Notes: generated by a model from the sequence alone, not told the origin. Positions 22,214 through 31,648 are shown, counted from the first letter of the stretch. The stretch: DNA of 61,277 bases from Xanthobacteraceae bacterium (GCA_019746355.1 JAIESC010000022.1:1-61277); one strand, 5' to 3'. Made by a program: numbers and translations.

Positions 22214-23506
22214 TCACGGCCTGATCTGCCCGGAGCCGCGGACGCGGTACTTGAAGCTGGTGAGCTGCTCGACGCCGACCGGGCCGCGGGCGTGCAGCTT
22301 GCCGGTGGCAATGCCGATCTCGGCGCCGAAGCCGAACTCGCCGCCGTCGGCAAATTGCGTCGAGGCGTTGTGCAGGACGATCGCGGAATCGACTTCGCTC
22401 AGGAATTTCTCCGCCGTCTCCGGGTCGGCGGTGATGATGGCGTCGGTGTGGTGCGTGCCGTAGCGCTCGATATGCTCGATCGCCGCATCGACCCCGTCGA
22501 CCACGCCGGCGGTGATGATCTTGTCGAGGTATTCGGTCGACCAGTCGGCTTCGCTCGCGGGCTTCACGCGCGCGTCGGCCTTCTGCACGGCGGCGTCGCC
22601 GCGCACCTCGCAGCCGGCGTCGAGCAGCATGTCCACCAGGGCCTTCAGATGCGCCCCAGGCGCTGCGCGGTCGACCAGCAGCGTCTCGGCTGCACCGCAC
22701 ACGCCGGTACGGCGGAGCTTGGCGTTCATCACGATGCCTTTCGCCATGCCGAGATCGGCCGCCTTGTCCACATAGACATGGCAGACGCCTTCGAGATGCG
22801 CGAACACCGGCACGCGCGCCTCCCTCTGCACGCGTTCGACCAGGCTCTTGCCGCCGCGCGGCACGATGACGTCGATGCTGCCGTTCAAGCCCTCGAGCAT
22901 CATGCCGACTGCGGCGCGGTCGCGGGTCGGCACCAGCGAGATTGCGGCTTCGGGCAGGTTGGCCTCGCGCAGGCCCTTGGCCAGCGCGGCATGGATCGCC
23001 CGCGACGAGCGATGGCTGTCGGAGCCGCCCCGCAGAATCACGGCATTGCCGGCCTTCAGCGTCAGCGCGCCGGCATCGGCGGTGACGTTGGGGCGGCTTT
23101 CGTAGATGACGCCGACCACGCCGAGCGGCACGCACACGCGCTCGATGGTCATGCCGTTCGGCCGCGTCCAGGATTCGGTGACCTTGCCGACCGGATCGGG
23201 CAGCTCGCGGACGACATCGAGCCCCTCGGCCATCGCCTCGATGCGCTTGTCGGTGAGCTCCAGCCGGTCGAGGAACGAGCCGGTGAGCCCCGCGGCCCTG
23301 CCGTCCGTCATGTCCTCGGCATTGGCGGCGAGAATGTCCGATTTTCCGGAACGGATCGCCGCAGCCATCGCCGAAAGCGCGCGGTTCTTCTGCTCGGCCG
23401 GCGCCAGCGCCAGCACCCGCGCGGCGGCCTTCGCCTCGCGGCCGATCGCGTCCATCGCTGCGGCGATGTCCGAGGGGCTTTCGGCGGTTTTGAGCGAAGC
23501 GGCCAT
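22214..23506 (-). CDS. proA: Gamma-glutamyl phosphate reductase
   Basis: A 430-residue ProA, the NADPH-dependent aldehyde dehydrogenase-superfamily enzyme that reduces gamma-glutamyl phosphate in proline synthesis. The catalytic Cys is in [15 protein letters not shown] (near residue 271). Other family segments are [21 protein letters not shown] and [15 protein letters not shown]. The C-terminus holds [27 protein letters not shown]. Its partner proB lies 2.5 kb upstream on the same strand, separated by accessory genes, although the two are usually close in this order of bacteria. Confidence 0.97.
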   Translation of the reverse strand: MAASLKTAESPSDIAAAMDAIGREAKAAARVLALAPAEQKNRALSAMAAAIRSGKSDILAANAEDMTDGRAAGLTGSFLDRLELTDKRIEAMAEGLDVVRELPDPVGKVTESWTRPNGMTIERVCVPLGVVGVIYESRPNVTADAGALTLKAGNAVILRGGSDSHRSSRAIHAALAKGLREANLPEAAISLVPTRDRAAVGMMLEGLNGSIDVIVPRGGKSLVERVQREARVPVFAHLEGVCHVYVDKAADLGMAKGIVMNAKLRRTGVCGAAETLLVDRAAPGAHLKALVDMLLDAGCEVRGDAAVQKADARVKPASEADWSTEYLDKIITAGVVDGVDAAIEHIERYGTHHTDAIITADPETAEKFLSEVDSAIVLHNASTQFADGGEFGFGAEIGIATGKLHARGPVGVEQLTSFKYRVRGSGQIRP

Positions 23507-23695
23507 GACGGGACTAGTTATGCTCGATCCGATGATTTCGCGACGTGTGTAGCACGGCTGTCACGGCTTCTCACCCCGGCGCGGCGCGCATGGTAAGCCC
23601 GCAAACCTGAGCCCGTCTAGAATTTAGTCCGATGTTGCGAAGCGGGCCGGTGTCCGTACGATGGCTCCGCAACAGACAGTGCCCCCGGGGAGCCC

Positions 23696-24388
23696 ATGAT
23701 CCTGATTGATCTCAGCCGCGACATCGAACACAAGATGCAGGTCCTGCCGAACCATCCGCAGGTCATCATCACCAGCTTTGCCACTCACGAGGAGGTGCGC
23801 GTGGCCGAGGGCTACGGCTTCTCCTCGGCGACCATGGCGCTGGTGATGGGCGACCATGCCGGCACCCATGTGGACGCGCCCAGGCATTTCAACGCCGACC
23901 CCGAGGCGCCGTCGATCGACCAGATGCCGCTGGAAAACTTCTTCACCGAGGCGGTGTGCCTCGATCTGTCGCACAAGCCGCTGAAGTCGGACATCTCGAT
24001 CGAGGACCTGGAAAAGGCGATTGCGGTGGCGGGCGTCGAGATCAAGCCGAAGGACACGGTGCTGCTGCACATGGATTTCTACCGGCGCACGCATGGCACG
24101 CCGGCCTTCATCACTGACTTTCCCGGCCTGACCAAGGAGTCGGCGACCTGGCTCGGCAAGAAGGGCATCGGCATGTTCGGCGTCGAGGCGGTGAGCCCGG
24201 GGCGGACCGGCCGCAACAATTTCGAGGTGCACCACGTGTGCCGCGACATGGGCTTCACGCACATGGAGGGGCTCGTCAACCTCGACAAGCTCGTCGGCAA
24301 GGGCCGGTTCAAGTTCATCGGCTTTCCGATCAAGATCAAGGGCGGCACCGGCGCGCCGATCCGCGCGGTGGCGTGGCTGGATGGCTGA
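23696..24388 (+). CDS. Cyclase-family protein (kynurenine formamidase-like)
   Basis: A 230-residue cytoplasmic member of PF04199. The metal-binding motif is complete: GDHAGTHVDAPRHF (about residues 57-70), with His, Asp and the last His in place. A later His lies in HHVCRDMGFTHMEGLVNLDKL. It starts MILIDLSRDIEHKMQVLPNHPQ after GGGGAGCCC. Family members hydrolyse N-formylkynurenine, isatin or other amides; the exact substrate is open. It is the plus-strand gene next to the D-Ala-D-Ala dipeptidase gene (29-base gap), and both are inserted between proA and proB. Confidence 0.85.
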   Translation: MILIDLSRDIEHKMQVLPNHPQVIITSFATHEEVRVAEGYGFSSATMALVMGDHAGTHVDAPRHFNADPEAPSIDQMPLENFFTEAVCLDLSHKPLKSDISIEDLEKAIAVAGVEIKPKDTVLLHMDFYRRTHGTPAFITDFPGLTKESATWLGKKGIGMFGVEAVSPGRTGRNNFEVHHVCRDMGFTHMEGLVNLDKLVGKGRFKFIGFPIKIKGGTGAPIRAVAWLDG

Positions 24389-24417
24389 CCGGCCGCGCGG
24401 TCTGCTACTAAAGGCGC

Positions 24418-25110
24418 ATGATTCGAACGGCAATCTTCGCAGCACTGATGGTTTCATTGGCCGCGTTCGCCAACGCGCAGCCGCGGCCGAAAGACCCGCA
24501 GCGCCCCGCTGCGTTCGTCGACGTGGCGACAATCGCGCCCGGGTTGCTGGTCGAGGCGCGTTACGCAGCGGCGCACAACTTTGTCGGCGCGAAGATCGAC
24601 GGTTACGAAAGGCCGCTGTGCTATCTCACCCGGCAGGCCGCGACGGCGCTGGCGCAGGTGGTGGCCGATCTCGAGCCGCGCGGCCTCACCATCAAGGTGT
24701 TCGACTGCTACCGGCCCGAGCGGGCGGTGGCGCATTTCGTGCGCTGGGCGCGCAATCTCCGCGACACCAAAATGAAAGCCGAGTTCTATCCGGAGGTCGA
24801 CAAGCAGAACCTGTTCAGCGACGGCTATATCGCGTCGCGCTCCGGCCATTCGCGCGGCTCGACCGCCGATCTCACACTGGCCCGGCGCGCGGACGGCAAG
24901 GAGCTCGACATGGGCACGCCATTCGACTTCTTCAGCCCGCTGTCGTGGCCGTCGGACAAGAGGGTGAGCGCTGAGGCGCAGGCCAATCGTGCGCTGCTGG
25001 CGCAGGCCATGCGCAAGCGCGGGTTCTATGCGTATGACAAGGAGTGGTGGCACTTCACGCTGCGCAACGAGCCCTATCCGCAGACGTATTTTAATTTTGT
25101 CGTTCGCTGA
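24418..25110 (+). CDS. Exported D-alanyl-D-alanine dipeptidase (VanX/DdpX, M15D)
   Basis: A 230-residue zinc dipeptidase with a signal peptide (MIRTAIFAALMVSLAAFANAQP). The M15D motifs are intact: SGHSRGSTADLTL contains the zinc His and Asp, and EWWHFT has the catalytic Glu and third zinc His. The stretch VFDCYRPERAVAHF holds the conserved Arg. Unlike VanX of glycopeptide resistance, exported versions recycle D-Ala-D-Ala released from the cell wall as a nutrient. No vanA/vanH or ddp transporter genes are adjacent, so a resistance role is not supported. A strong terminator follows. Confidence 0.92.
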   Translation: MIRTAIFAALMVSLAAFANAQPRPKDPQRPAAFVDVATIAPGLLVEARYAAAHNFVGAKIDGYERPLCYLTRQAATALAQVVADLEPRGLTIKVFDCYRPERAVAHFVRWARNLRDTKMKAEFYPEVDKQNLFSDGYIASRSGHSRGSTADLTLARRADGKELDMGTPFDFFSPLSWPSDKRVSAEAQANRALLAQAMRKRGFYAYDKEWWHFTLRNEPYPQTYFNFVVR

Positions 25111-25123
25111 CGCGGCGCTCAAC

Positions 25124-25157
25124 GGAAAGACCCGGCTCCCGCGAGCCGGGTCTTTCC
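25124..25157 (+). terminator. Strong hairpin terminator after the dipeptidase gene
   Basis: A perfect 15-bp stem GGAAAGACCCGGCTC / GAGCCGGGTCTTTCC with loop CCGC, 13 bases after the stop codon. The right arm itself ends TCTTTCC. No long T run follows, but the stem strength makes transcript end formation likely. Confidence 0.65.
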
Positions 25158-25248
25158 GGGCGGCCGTTGGCCGCCCTCTCGGTCGTGCATGCTCGTGTCA
25201 CGTCGCGCCGTAACAATGCGCAGATCGTGCCGCCGTTCCGGACGCGGC

Positions 25249-25277
25249 AAAAAAGTGGGGGGCATTGCTGCCCCCCA
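25249..25277 (-). terminator. Intrinsic terminator on the minus strand
   Basis: On the minus strand TGGGGGGCA... reads as a 9-bp stem (plus strand 25256-25264 with 25269-25277) with a 4-base loop, followed by ACTTTTTTG, six Ts (25249-25254). This is a textbook Rho-independent terminator. The nearest minus-strand gene ends 340 bases upstream, at 25618, so it ends either a long 3' UTR or an unannotated transcript. Confidence 0.75.
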
Positions 25278-25617
25278 AAGACTGCTGGGGATTAGCGCCG
25301 GTTTAACGGCGCCTCGCGGATCGCTCACATGGTCGAGCGCGAGCTGTGCGGCGTTGCTCTCATTTCTTGTTTTGCAGCGCCTCTGATTTCAGAATTCGTG
25401 CGCCTATTGAGCGCGGATAGCGCTGCGGCATCAACGTGCTGGATTGCCGCGTGACAATGGACCGCATCCGAAAGTCGTAGGGCTGTGTTGCGAAACGGGA
25501 AGCCTCGCGCATGTCCCGGAAAAAGCCTGCCCCGCACTTGATGCGGGGTGGGTACCGGTCTTCCGAAAAGGACATGCGCAAACGACGCAGGCTTCCCGCC
25601 GCGCAACGATGGGGATC
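25278..25617 (-). other. Gene-free stretch upstream of an orphan terminator
   Basis: No credible coding frame on either strand. It holds the palindromic repeat at 25507-25579 and a short hairpin GCGCCG/CGGCGC near 25293-25310. Because it ends in a good minus-strand terminator (25249-25277), it could contain a small RNA or a long 3' UTR of the small secreted-protein gene. No known RNA family was recognised. Confidence 0.4.
25507..25579. repeat. Palindromic intergenic repeat with nested hairpin
   Basis: Perfect 10-base outer arms GCGCATGTCC (25507-25516) and GGACATGCGC (25570-25579) enclose a hairpin CCCCGC-ACTTGAT-GCGGGG (25530-25548). The inner hairpin and its left flank AAAGCCTG recur at 27814-27880 with paired base changes (CCCCGG-ACTTGAT-CCGGGG), which supports conserved base pairing. 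Confidence 0.75.
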
Positions 25618-25836
25618 CTACAGGCTGGTGCGGGTCTTCTTGCCGTAGGGCTTCACCGGCTTGAAGTTCTCTTTCTTCTTGGCGTTGAGAATCAGCATGG
25701 TCGGAAGCAGCGTGATCGCGGGCAGCGGCACCATCTCGGGCTGCTTGGCTTTGCCGGCGGCGAACGCCGGCGCGGCCGCGAGCATGCTGGTTGCGAAAAA
25801 TGCGGCGGCGGTCGTCGCAACAATTGTCTTCTTCAT
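25618..25836 (-). CDS. Small exported basic protein of unknown function
   Basis: The 72-residue protein reads MKKTIVATTAAAFFATSMLAAAPAFA as a Sec signal peptide, leaving a mature part of about 46 residues. That part is Lys-rich (GKAKQ, NAKKKENFKPVKPYGKKTRTSL) with a hydrophobic middle (ITLLPTMLILN). The start at 25836 is chosen because GGAGAGAACC precedes it; the longer reading to 25914 has no signal at its start. Function is unknown. It is flanked by proB upstream and a repeat downstream. Confidence 0.65.
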   Translation of the reverse strand: MKKTIVATTAAAFFATSMLAAAPAFAAGKAKQPEMVPLPAITLLPTMLILNAKKKENFKPVKPYGKKTRTSL

Positions 25837-25987
25837 GGTTCTCTCCTCCGAGTTTGCTTCGCTGTTTCTGCTTGTTGAGAAACGTGAGCGAGCGGACAGA
25901 GGCAGAGAGTGCATGCGTCGCGATAGTCGCGCGGTTGCCGCGCGTCACTTGACCGCAGGAATTTGCCTGACAGACAGCGACGAGAAA

Positions 25988-27121
25988 TTATGCACCGCCG
26001 CCGAGCACGAGATCGTCGCGATGAACCATCTCGGCGCGGCCCTCGATGCCGAGGATGAGCACGATGTCGCTGGAAGACTTCCGCATGATCTTGGCCGCGT
26101 CTCCGGCGTCGTAGGCGACAAGCCCGCGGCCGATCTCCGCGCCGTCGGGTCCGCGGATCACCACCGCATCGCCGCGGCCGAAATTTCCGTCGACCCGGAT
26201 GACACCGGCGGGAAGCAGGCTGCGGCCGTTGCGAAGCGCTGTCGCGGCGCCTGCGTCGATAGTGAGCGTGCCTTTCGGCTCGAGCGAGCCCGCGATCCAG
26301 CGCTTGCGCGACGTGACCGGGTTGCCCGCGGCCAGAAACCAGGTCGCGCGCGCGCCCTTCTCGATCGCCTTGAGCGGATGCTCGACATGGCCCGACGCGA
26401 TCACCATGTGGGTGCCCGCGGTGGTCGCAATCTTGCCGGCTTCGATCTTGGTGCGCATGCCGCCGCGCGAATGGTCGGAGGCGGCGTCGCCGGCCATCGC
26501 CTCGATCTCGAAGGTGATGCGCGGCACCAGCGGAATATGCTTTGCGTTGGCGTTTGTTGCGGGCGGCGCGTCGTAGAGCCCGTCGATGTCGGAGAGCAGC
26601 ACCAGGAGATCGGCGCTGCACATGGTGGCGACGCGGGCGGCGAGGCGGTCGTTATCGCCGTAGCGGATTTCCGTCGTGGCGACGGTGTCGTTCTCGTTGA
26701 TGACCGGGACGCTGCGCCATTCCAGGAGCTTGCCGACCGTCGAGCGGGCGTTGAGATAGCGCCGCCGCTCCTCGGTGTCGTCGAGGGTGACGAGGATCTG
26801 GCTCGCGGTGATGCCGTGCTTGCCGAGCACCTCGGCCCAGGTGCGCGCGAGCGCGATCTGGCCGACCGCGGCGGCGGCCTGGCTGTCCTCGAGCTTGAGC
26901 GGGCCCTTCGGCAGCTTCAGCACCGAGCGGCCGAGCGCGATCGAGCCGGACGACACCACGATGACGTCGCGCGTGCCCTTGTGCAGGCCTGCGATGTCCT
27001 CGGCGAGCGCGACGAGCCAAGCCTCCTTCAGCCGGCCGGCGGCGGCATCCACGAGCAGCGACGAGCCGACCTTGATGACGATGCGGCGGAAGTCGGCGAG
27101 GGCAGGGGCTTTGGCAGGCAT
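25988..27121 (-). CDS. proB: Glutamate 5-kinase with PUA domain
   Basis: A 377-residue ProB, which phosphorylates glutamate as the first step of proline synthesis and is normally feedback-inhibited by proline. The amino acid kinase domain shows [14 protein letters not shown] at the start, [14 protein letters not shown], and [18 protein letters not shown] [28 protein letters not shown]. The C-terminal PUA domain (from about residue 285) contains [16 protein letters not shown] before it and [21 protein letters not shown] within it. In the conserved order obgE-proB-proA, extra genes now separate it from proA. Confidence 0.96.
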   Translation of the reverse strand: MPAKAPALADFRRIVIKVGSSLLVDAAAGRLKEAWLVALAEDIAGLHKGTRDVIVVSSGSIALGRSVLKLPKGPLKLEDSQAAAAVGQIALARTWAEVLGKHGITASQILVTLDDTEERRRYLNARSTVGKLLEWRSVPVINENDTVATTEIRYGDNDRLAARVATMCSADLLVLLSDIDGLYDAPPATNANAKHIPLVPRITFEIEAMAGDAASDHSRGGMRTKIEAGKIATTAGTHMVIASGHVEHPLKAIEKGARATWFLAAGNPVTSRKRWIAGSLEPKGTLTIDAGAATALRNGRSLLPAGVIRVDGNFGRGDAVVIRGPDGAEIGRGLVAYDAGDAAKIMRKSSSDIVLILGIEGRAEMVHRDDLVLGGGA

Positions 27122-27410
27122 CGGACGCGCGGGACCTTGGCTGCCGCAGAAGTCCGCGGCGGCGCTTTATCTAGCATGGCCGAAGCCTTGCCAAGCGGGG
27201 TTACGGGCCGCGCAAGGAGGCAGGCGACGTGCTCGCCGGATCAGGTCCGTTCCACGGAAACTCCCAAGTTCCCAGAAGAAAAGTGCATGCCAGAGCCGCG
27301 GCCAAGCCGGATGCCGGGACAGGCCGCGACGACGACATTCCTCACAAATGCGACCGGCTTTGAGGCGACGGGAGCTTGGCCGACTGCCCCAGCCTCGAAG
27401 GAGGACGCAC

Positions 27411-27812
27411 ATGACCCGGGAATTGATCCGTCACAACCAACCCGTGTCCGACCGGCTTCACCGCAACGTCTACCAGGCCGTGATAGGCCTCACGCTGTGG
27501 CTGATCGTGGCCGCGTGGCTGCTGTTTGGCAGCGCGCCGGACGCCGACTCGTTTCTGATCATTCTCACCGCCTTCTTTCTGATCGCGATGGCGATCCCCC
27601 TTGCGATCTGGATGGTCTGGTCGAAGGTGGGGCCCGGCGCCGGCCGCGAGCAGGGTCCGTCACTGCGCGACTGGCTGTCGGGCGATTTTGAAACGTGCCA
27701 GTACCGATTGAAGGGCACGGAAGCGGCGATTCAAATCTTGCTGCCGATCGCGGCGGTTTCGTTGGGGCTCACCGCATTCGGTCTGGTGCTCTACTTCACG
27801 ATGGGCGTGTAG
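27411..27812 (+). CDS. Small three-helix membrane protein of unknown function
   Basis: The 133-residue protein starts MTRELIRHNQPVSDRLHRNVYQ after a strong AAGGAGGA site. Two adjacent membrane helices are seen (AVIGLTLWLIVAAWLLFG, about residues 23-40; FLIILTAFFLIAMAIPLAIWMVW, about 48-70). A third lies at the C-terminus (AAIQILLPIAAVSLGLTAFGLVLYF). A polar loop between them contains SLRDWLSGDFETCQYRLKG. Comparable short proteins occur in bradyrhizobia; no function is known to me. It is transcribed opposite to its neighbours proB and obgE. The 290 bases upstream of it hold no other gene. Confidence 0.75.
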   Translation: MTRELIRHNQPVSDRLHRNVYQAVIGLTLWLIVAAWLLFGSAPDADSFLIILTAFFLIAMAIPLAIWMVWSKVGPGAGREQGPSLRDWLSGDFETCQYRLKGTEAAIQILLPIAAVSLGLTAFGLVLYFTMGV

Positions 27813-27813
27813 A

Positions 27814-27880
27814 GCATTTTCCGGCGAAAGCCTGCCCCGGACTTGATCCGGGGTGTGCAGCGGTTCGCCGTAGGAAATGC
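27814..27880. repeat. Palindromic intergenic repeat, second copy of the ACTTGAT-loop type
   Basis: Outer arms GCATTTTCC (27814-27822) and GGAAATGC (27873-27880) enclose the hairpin CCCCGG-ACTTGAT-CCGGGG (27835-27853). It begins one base after the membrane protein's stop. It shares GCCTGCCCCG and the ACTTGAT loop with 25507-25579, and the stem shows compensatory changes. Confidence 0.7.
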
Positions 27881-27905
27881 GACCAACTAAAGAATCTAGC
27901 GCCGC

Positions 27906-28946
27906 CTACGGCTGCCACGCCGGCGCCGCGCTCCGCGAACGCTTCGGCCGCTCCCCGTCCGTCTTGCCGATCACGTCGGCCAGCGCGCGGAGCGCCTCGG
28001 GCACGCCCTTTTTCGAATGCGCCGACAGCAGCAGCGGCGTCTTCTTGCAGGCCCGCTTCAGCCGCGCCGCCTGCTCCTTGATCGCCTCGGGCGTCATCGC
28101 GTCGATCTTCGACAGCGCGACGATCTCCGGTTTGTCGGTGAGGCCGCCGCCATAGGCATCGAGCTCGGCGCGGACGGTCTTGTAGTCCTTGCCGGCGTGT
28201 TCGCCGGTGCCGTCGACGAGATGCAGCAGCACGCGGCAGCGCTCGACGTGGCCGAGGAAGCGGTCGCCCAGCCCCGAGCCCTCGTGCGCGCCTTCGATCA
28301 AGCCGGGGATGTCGGCCAGCACGAATTCGCGGCCGTCGCTCTCGACCACGCCGAGCTGCGGGTTGAGCGTGGTGAAGGGATAGTCGGCAATCTTCGGCTT
28401 GGCGGCGCTGACCGCAGCGAGGAAGGTGGATTTCCCGGCATTTGGCAGGCCGACCAAGCCCGCATCGGCGATGAGCTTCAGCCGCAGCCAGATCCAGCGC
28501 TCCTCGCCGGACTGGCCGGGATTGGCGTTGCGCGGCGCGCGGTTGGTCGAAGACTTGAAATGCGCGTTGCCGAAGCCGCCGTTGCCGCCCTGCAGCAGCA
28601 CAACACGCTGGCCGGCCTCGGTGAGGTCGGCGAGCAGCGTTTCCCGGTCCTCCTCGAATATCTGCGTGCCGACCGGCACCTTCAGCACGATGCTCGGGGC
28701 GTTGGCGCCGTGGCGGTCCTTGCCCATGCCGGCGACGCCCGCCTTGGCCTTGAAGTGCTGGGCATAACGGTAGTCGATCAGCGTGTTGAGGCCGTCCACC
28801 GCCTGCACCACCACGTCGCCGCCGCGGCCGCCATTGCCGCCGCTCGGACCGCCGTGCTCGATGAATTTCTCGCGCCGGAACGCGACGCAGCCGTTGCCGC
28901 CGTCGCCAGAGCGAATGTAGACCTTGGCCTCGTCGAGGAACTTCAT
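27906..28946 (-). CDS. obgE: Obg/CgtA GTPase
   Basis: A 346-residue essential ribosome-associated GTPase for late 50S assembly and stress signalling. The Gly-rich Obg fold forms the N-terminus ([37 protein letters not shown]). The G domain starts near residue 160 with G1 [11 protein letters not shown], then G3 [17 protein letters not shown]4 LSKID and G5 SAHSKKG. The C-terminal tail is short and basic. It is transcribed toward proB, the usual order. Confidence 0.97.
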   Translation of the reverse strand: MKFLDEAKVYIRSGDGGNGCVAFRREKFIEHGGPSGGNGGRGGDVVVQAVDGLNTLIDYRYAQHFKAKAGVAGMGKDRHGANAPSIVLKVPVGTQIFEEDRETLLADLTEAGQRVVLLQGGNGGFGNAHFKSSTNRAPRNANPGQSGEERWIWLRLKLIADAGLVGLPNAGKSTFLAAVSAAKPKIADYPFTTLNPQLGVVESDGREFVLADIPGLIEGAHEGSGLGDRFLGHVERCRVLLHLVDGTGEHAGKDYKTVRAELDAYGGGLTDKPEIVALSKIDAMTPEAIKEQAARLKRACKKTPLLLSAHSKKGVPEALRALADVIGKTDGERPKRSRSAAPAWQP

Positions 28947-29017
28947 GGGCTATAGGTAGCGGCCGCTGCCGCAATTGGAAAGATTGACGCCGCAATTCTG
29001 CGGCACAGGCCTGCCGC

Positions 29018-29932
29018 ATGGTTTCCGAGACCGCCACCCATAGCCTCTCCGACCGCCGCGCCGCCCTGGCCGGTATCGGCCTGATGACGGCCGGCATTTT
29101 CCTGTTTGCGGTCAATGACGCGCTCGGCAAGTGGCTGGTCGCAACCTACTCGGTTGGCCAGGTGCTGCTCGTTCGCAGCAGCGCCGCGCTGTTTCTGCTG
29201 GCGCCGTTCATCTGGCGCGACCGGGCGACCTTCGCGCAGGCGCCGCGCTGGGGGATGCAGGCGCTGCGCGCCTTCCTCGCCACCGCGGAGGTCGGCTGCT
29301 TCTACTGGGCGGTGACCTGGCTGCCGCTCGCCGACGTGATGGCCTACTACCTCGCCGGGCCGATTTTCGTCACCGCCATTGCCGGCGCGTTCCTCGGCGA
29401 GCAGATCGGTTGGCGGCGGTGGACTGCGGTCGCGGTGGGCTTCCTCGGCGTGATCGTCTGCCTGCGGCCGGGCTCGGCGGCGTTGAGCTGGCCGGCACTG
29501 ATCGCGCTCGCCGGCAGTTTCACGTTCTCGCTGTCGATGATCTCGACGCGGACGCTGCGCGGCACGAGCGACACCGTGCTGGTGACGTCGCAGACAGTCG
29601 CGGCGCTGGTGCTCGGCGCGGCCCTGTCGCCGTTTGCCTGGGTGACCCCGCCGCCGCGCGATCTCGTGCTGCTCGGGTTGCTCGGCATGGTCGCGATGGT
29701 CGCGCATGTCTGCGTCAACCGCTCGCTGAAGCTTGCGCCGGCCAGCACCGTGGTGCCGTATCAGTACACGACCATCATCTGGGCGGTGCTGTTCGGCTAT
29801 GCCGTGTTCGGCGACGTGCCGGATGCGTGGATGCTCAGCGGCGCCGCGATCATCATCGGCGCGGGACTGTTCATCTTCCTGCGCGAGCGCCGGCTCGCCC
29901 GCCGCGCGTCGTTCTCCGAACCGCCGCCGTAA
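29018..29932 (+). CDS. DMT-superfamily (EamA) transporter
   Basis: A 304-residue integral membrane protein with ten predicted helices in two EamA repeats. The first starts ALAGIGLMTAGIFLFAVNDALGKWL; the second begins LIALAGSFTFSLSMISTRTLRGTSD (about residue 165). The C-terminus is cytoplasmic and basic (RERRLARRASFSEPPP). It reads from MVSETATHSLSDRRA, divergent from obgE with a 71-base gap. It resembles S-adenosylmethionine or other metabolite exporters of the family, but the substrate cannot be assigned. Confidence 0.88.
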   Translation: MVSETATHSLSDRRAALAGIGLMTAGIFLFAVNDALGKWLVATYSVGQVLLVRSSAALFLLAPFIWRDRATFAQAPRWGMQALRAFLATAEVGCFYWAVTWLPLADVMAYYLAGPIFVTAIAGAFLGEQIGWRRWTAVAVGFLGVIVCLRPGSAALSWPALIALAGSFTFSLSMISTRTLRGTSDTVLVTSQTVAALVLGAALSPFAWVTPPPRDLVLLGLLGMVAMVAHVCVNRSLKLAPASTVVPYQYTTIIWAVLFGYAVFGDVPDAWMLSGAAIIIGAGLFIFLRERRLARRASFSEPPP

Positions 29933-30011
29933 GATATCACGGTGCGACAGGAGGAACTGGGGGCCACAACTTCCGACGTTGCCCCAGGCCGCTTGGGCCG
30001 TATCCCGGCGC

Positions 30012-31580
30012 CTACAGCGCGAACCGTGTGGTCCCGTCGCGCTCGATGCGCGGCAGCAGGTCGGTCTCCCACGACAGGTATTCGTTCATCGCACTCTTGG
30101 TATCGCCGGAGCGCTCATAGGGCTTCGGCCAGTAGTCGAGCGGCTCGTCGGCCATGCGGACTTGCGTGGAGAAATCGAGCCCGGCCTCGCGCCACGCCGC
30201 GTTGCCGCCGCGCAGGAACCGCGCCGGCACCTTGGATTCGCACGCGGCGAGGCTTGCCAGAACGCCGTCCTCCGACGTCAGCACCAGCGCGCCGTTCATC
30301 GGGATTTTCGCCAGCGCCTGCGACAGGCGGGTGCGGATCGCGAACCACGCGCCGGGGATGTGGCCCTTGCGGTAGGCGGGGCTGAGCGAAAGATCGACCA
30401 CGGTGACGTGATTGTCGGCGACCAGCGGCGCGAGCTCGCGCACATCGATCGCCAACTCCGCCGGCGCCGGCGGCCCCAGCACCGGCGGCATCGGCCGCAC
30501 CCGTTCGTTGCCGCTGCCGATCAGCACGAACACGTCGCGCCAGCCCATCTGCTTGAGCCACGACGCGGTCATCACCGCGCGCACCTCGCGGTCGTCGACC
30601 AGCACAATGCGCGCGCCGAGCGTGCCGATATATTGATCGGTGGCCTGCACCAGCTGGCCGCCGGGCGCATTCACCGCGCCGGGCATATGGCCTGCGGCGT
30701 ATTCGGTCGGATCGCGCACGTCGAACACATAGAGCGTGCGCGTCACGTCATTGCGGAAGCTGTCGAGCGCCTGGCGGTTGATCTGCATCACGCCGAATTT
30801 CCTGCCGACGCGGTCGGCCGCGGCCTTGGCCCAGGCGAGACCTTCGGCGGAGGGCTCGGCGTAGCGCTTCGTCTTGCCGCTGTCCGGGGCAAATCCGGCG
30901 AGCGTGTAGCCCATGGTGCCGTTGCGAAGCGCCACGACCTTGTTCGGCACGCCGGCGTTGATCAGCGACTGCGCGCCGATGATGCTGCGGGTGCGGCCGG
31001 CGCAGTTGACGACGACGAGCGTCTCGGGCTTCGGTGCGATGTCGTGGATGCGGAACACGAGCTCCGCGCCGGGCACGTTGGTCGCGGTTGGGATCGAGAC
31101 GCGCTGGAATTCGTCGAACGGGCGGCTGTCGACGATCACCATGTCGGTGCCGCGCTTCATCAGGCCGTCGAGCTCTTCCGGCGAGACGTTTGGCGTGTGA
31201 TGGATGTGCTCGATGTGCTCGCCGAACGCCTTGCTCGGCACGTTGACGCCGGAGAACAGCTCGAAGCCGGCCTTCTCCCAGGCGGGCAATCCGCCCTGCA
31301 GATGGGACAGGTCGGTGTAGCCTGCCGCTGCAAGAACGCGGGCCGCACGGTCGATCGCGCCGTCGCCGCCGTCGCACAAGACGATCCGGGTGGCCTTGCG
31401 CGGCACGAGCTGGGCAAAGCGCAGCTCCAGCCGGCTCAACGGCACGCAGCGCGCCCACAGCAGATGGCTCTGCGAGAACGGCAGCTCTTCGCGGAGATCG
31501 ATCAGCGCGAGCTCGCGACCATCGCCGAGCATGGCCCTGACGGTTGCGGGATCGAGCGCGCGGACGGTGATTGTCGGCAT
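30012..31580 (-). CDS. Four-domain rhodanese protein
   Basis: A 522-residue cytoplasmic protein with four consecutive rhodanese folds: about residues 8-110, 125-225, 265-360 and 370-480. The active-site loops differ. Domain 1 has LCDGGDG and domain 2 has NCAGRTRS, both with the persulfide-forming Cys. Domain 3 has VDDREVR and domain 4 has TSEDGVL, both without it. Tandem rhodaneses move sulfane sulfur; inactive copies usually serve as structural or regulatory parts. It follows the cysteine-dioxygenase-like gene on the same strand, so a shared role in thiol or persulfide metabolism is likely. A hairpin terminator lies between them. Confidence 0.88.
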   Translation of the reverse strand: MPTITVRALDPATVRAMLGDGRELALIDLREELPFSQSHLLWARCVPLSRLELRFAQLVPRKATRIVLCDGGDGAIDRAARVLAAAGYTDLSHLQGGLPAWEKAGFELFSGVNVPSKAFGEHIEHIHHTPNVSPEELDGLMKRGTDMVIVDSRPFDEFQRVSIPTATNVPGAELVFRIHDIAPKPETLVVVNCAGRTRSIIGAQSLINAGVPNKVVALRNGTMGYTLAGFAPDSGKTKRYAEPSAEGLAWAKAAADRVGRKFGVMQINRQALDSFRNDVTRTLYVFDVRDPTEYAAGHMPGAVNAPGGQLVQATDQYIGTLGARIVLVDDREVRAVMTASWLKQMGWRDVFVLIGSGNERVRPMPPVLGPPAPAELAIDVRELAPLVADNHVTVVDLSLSPAYRKGHIPGAWFAIRTRLSQALAKIPMNGALVLTSEDGVLASLAACESKVPARFLRGGNAAWREAGLDFSTQVRMADEPLDYWPKPYERSGDTKSAMNEYLSWETDLLPRIERDGTTRFAL

Positions 31581-31589
31581 GGCTTCCTC

Positions 31590-31622
31590 AAAACAACATG
31601 GCCGGCGGTACAGCCGGCCATG
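31590..31622 (-). terminator. Hairpin with T-rich tail between the cupin and rhodanese genes
   Basis: A perfect 10-bp stem CATGGCCGGC / GCCGGCCATG (31597-31622) with a 6-base loop. On the minus strand it is followed by TTGTTTT and then the rhodanese ribosome site GAGGA. It could lower expression of the rhodanese gene relative to the upstream gene. Confidence 0.55.
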
Positions 31623-31648
31623 ACGTTATCCTCTTGTGAGCAGGAAGC

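Noticed and set aside
24418..25110. Vancomycin resistance vanX
   Set aside because: It has a signal peptide and no vanH/vanA/vanS/vanR neighbours; wall recycling is more likely.
25278..25617. tRNA or other known RNA gene before the orphan terminator
   Set aside because: No T-arm consensus or other known RNA signature could be found by eye.
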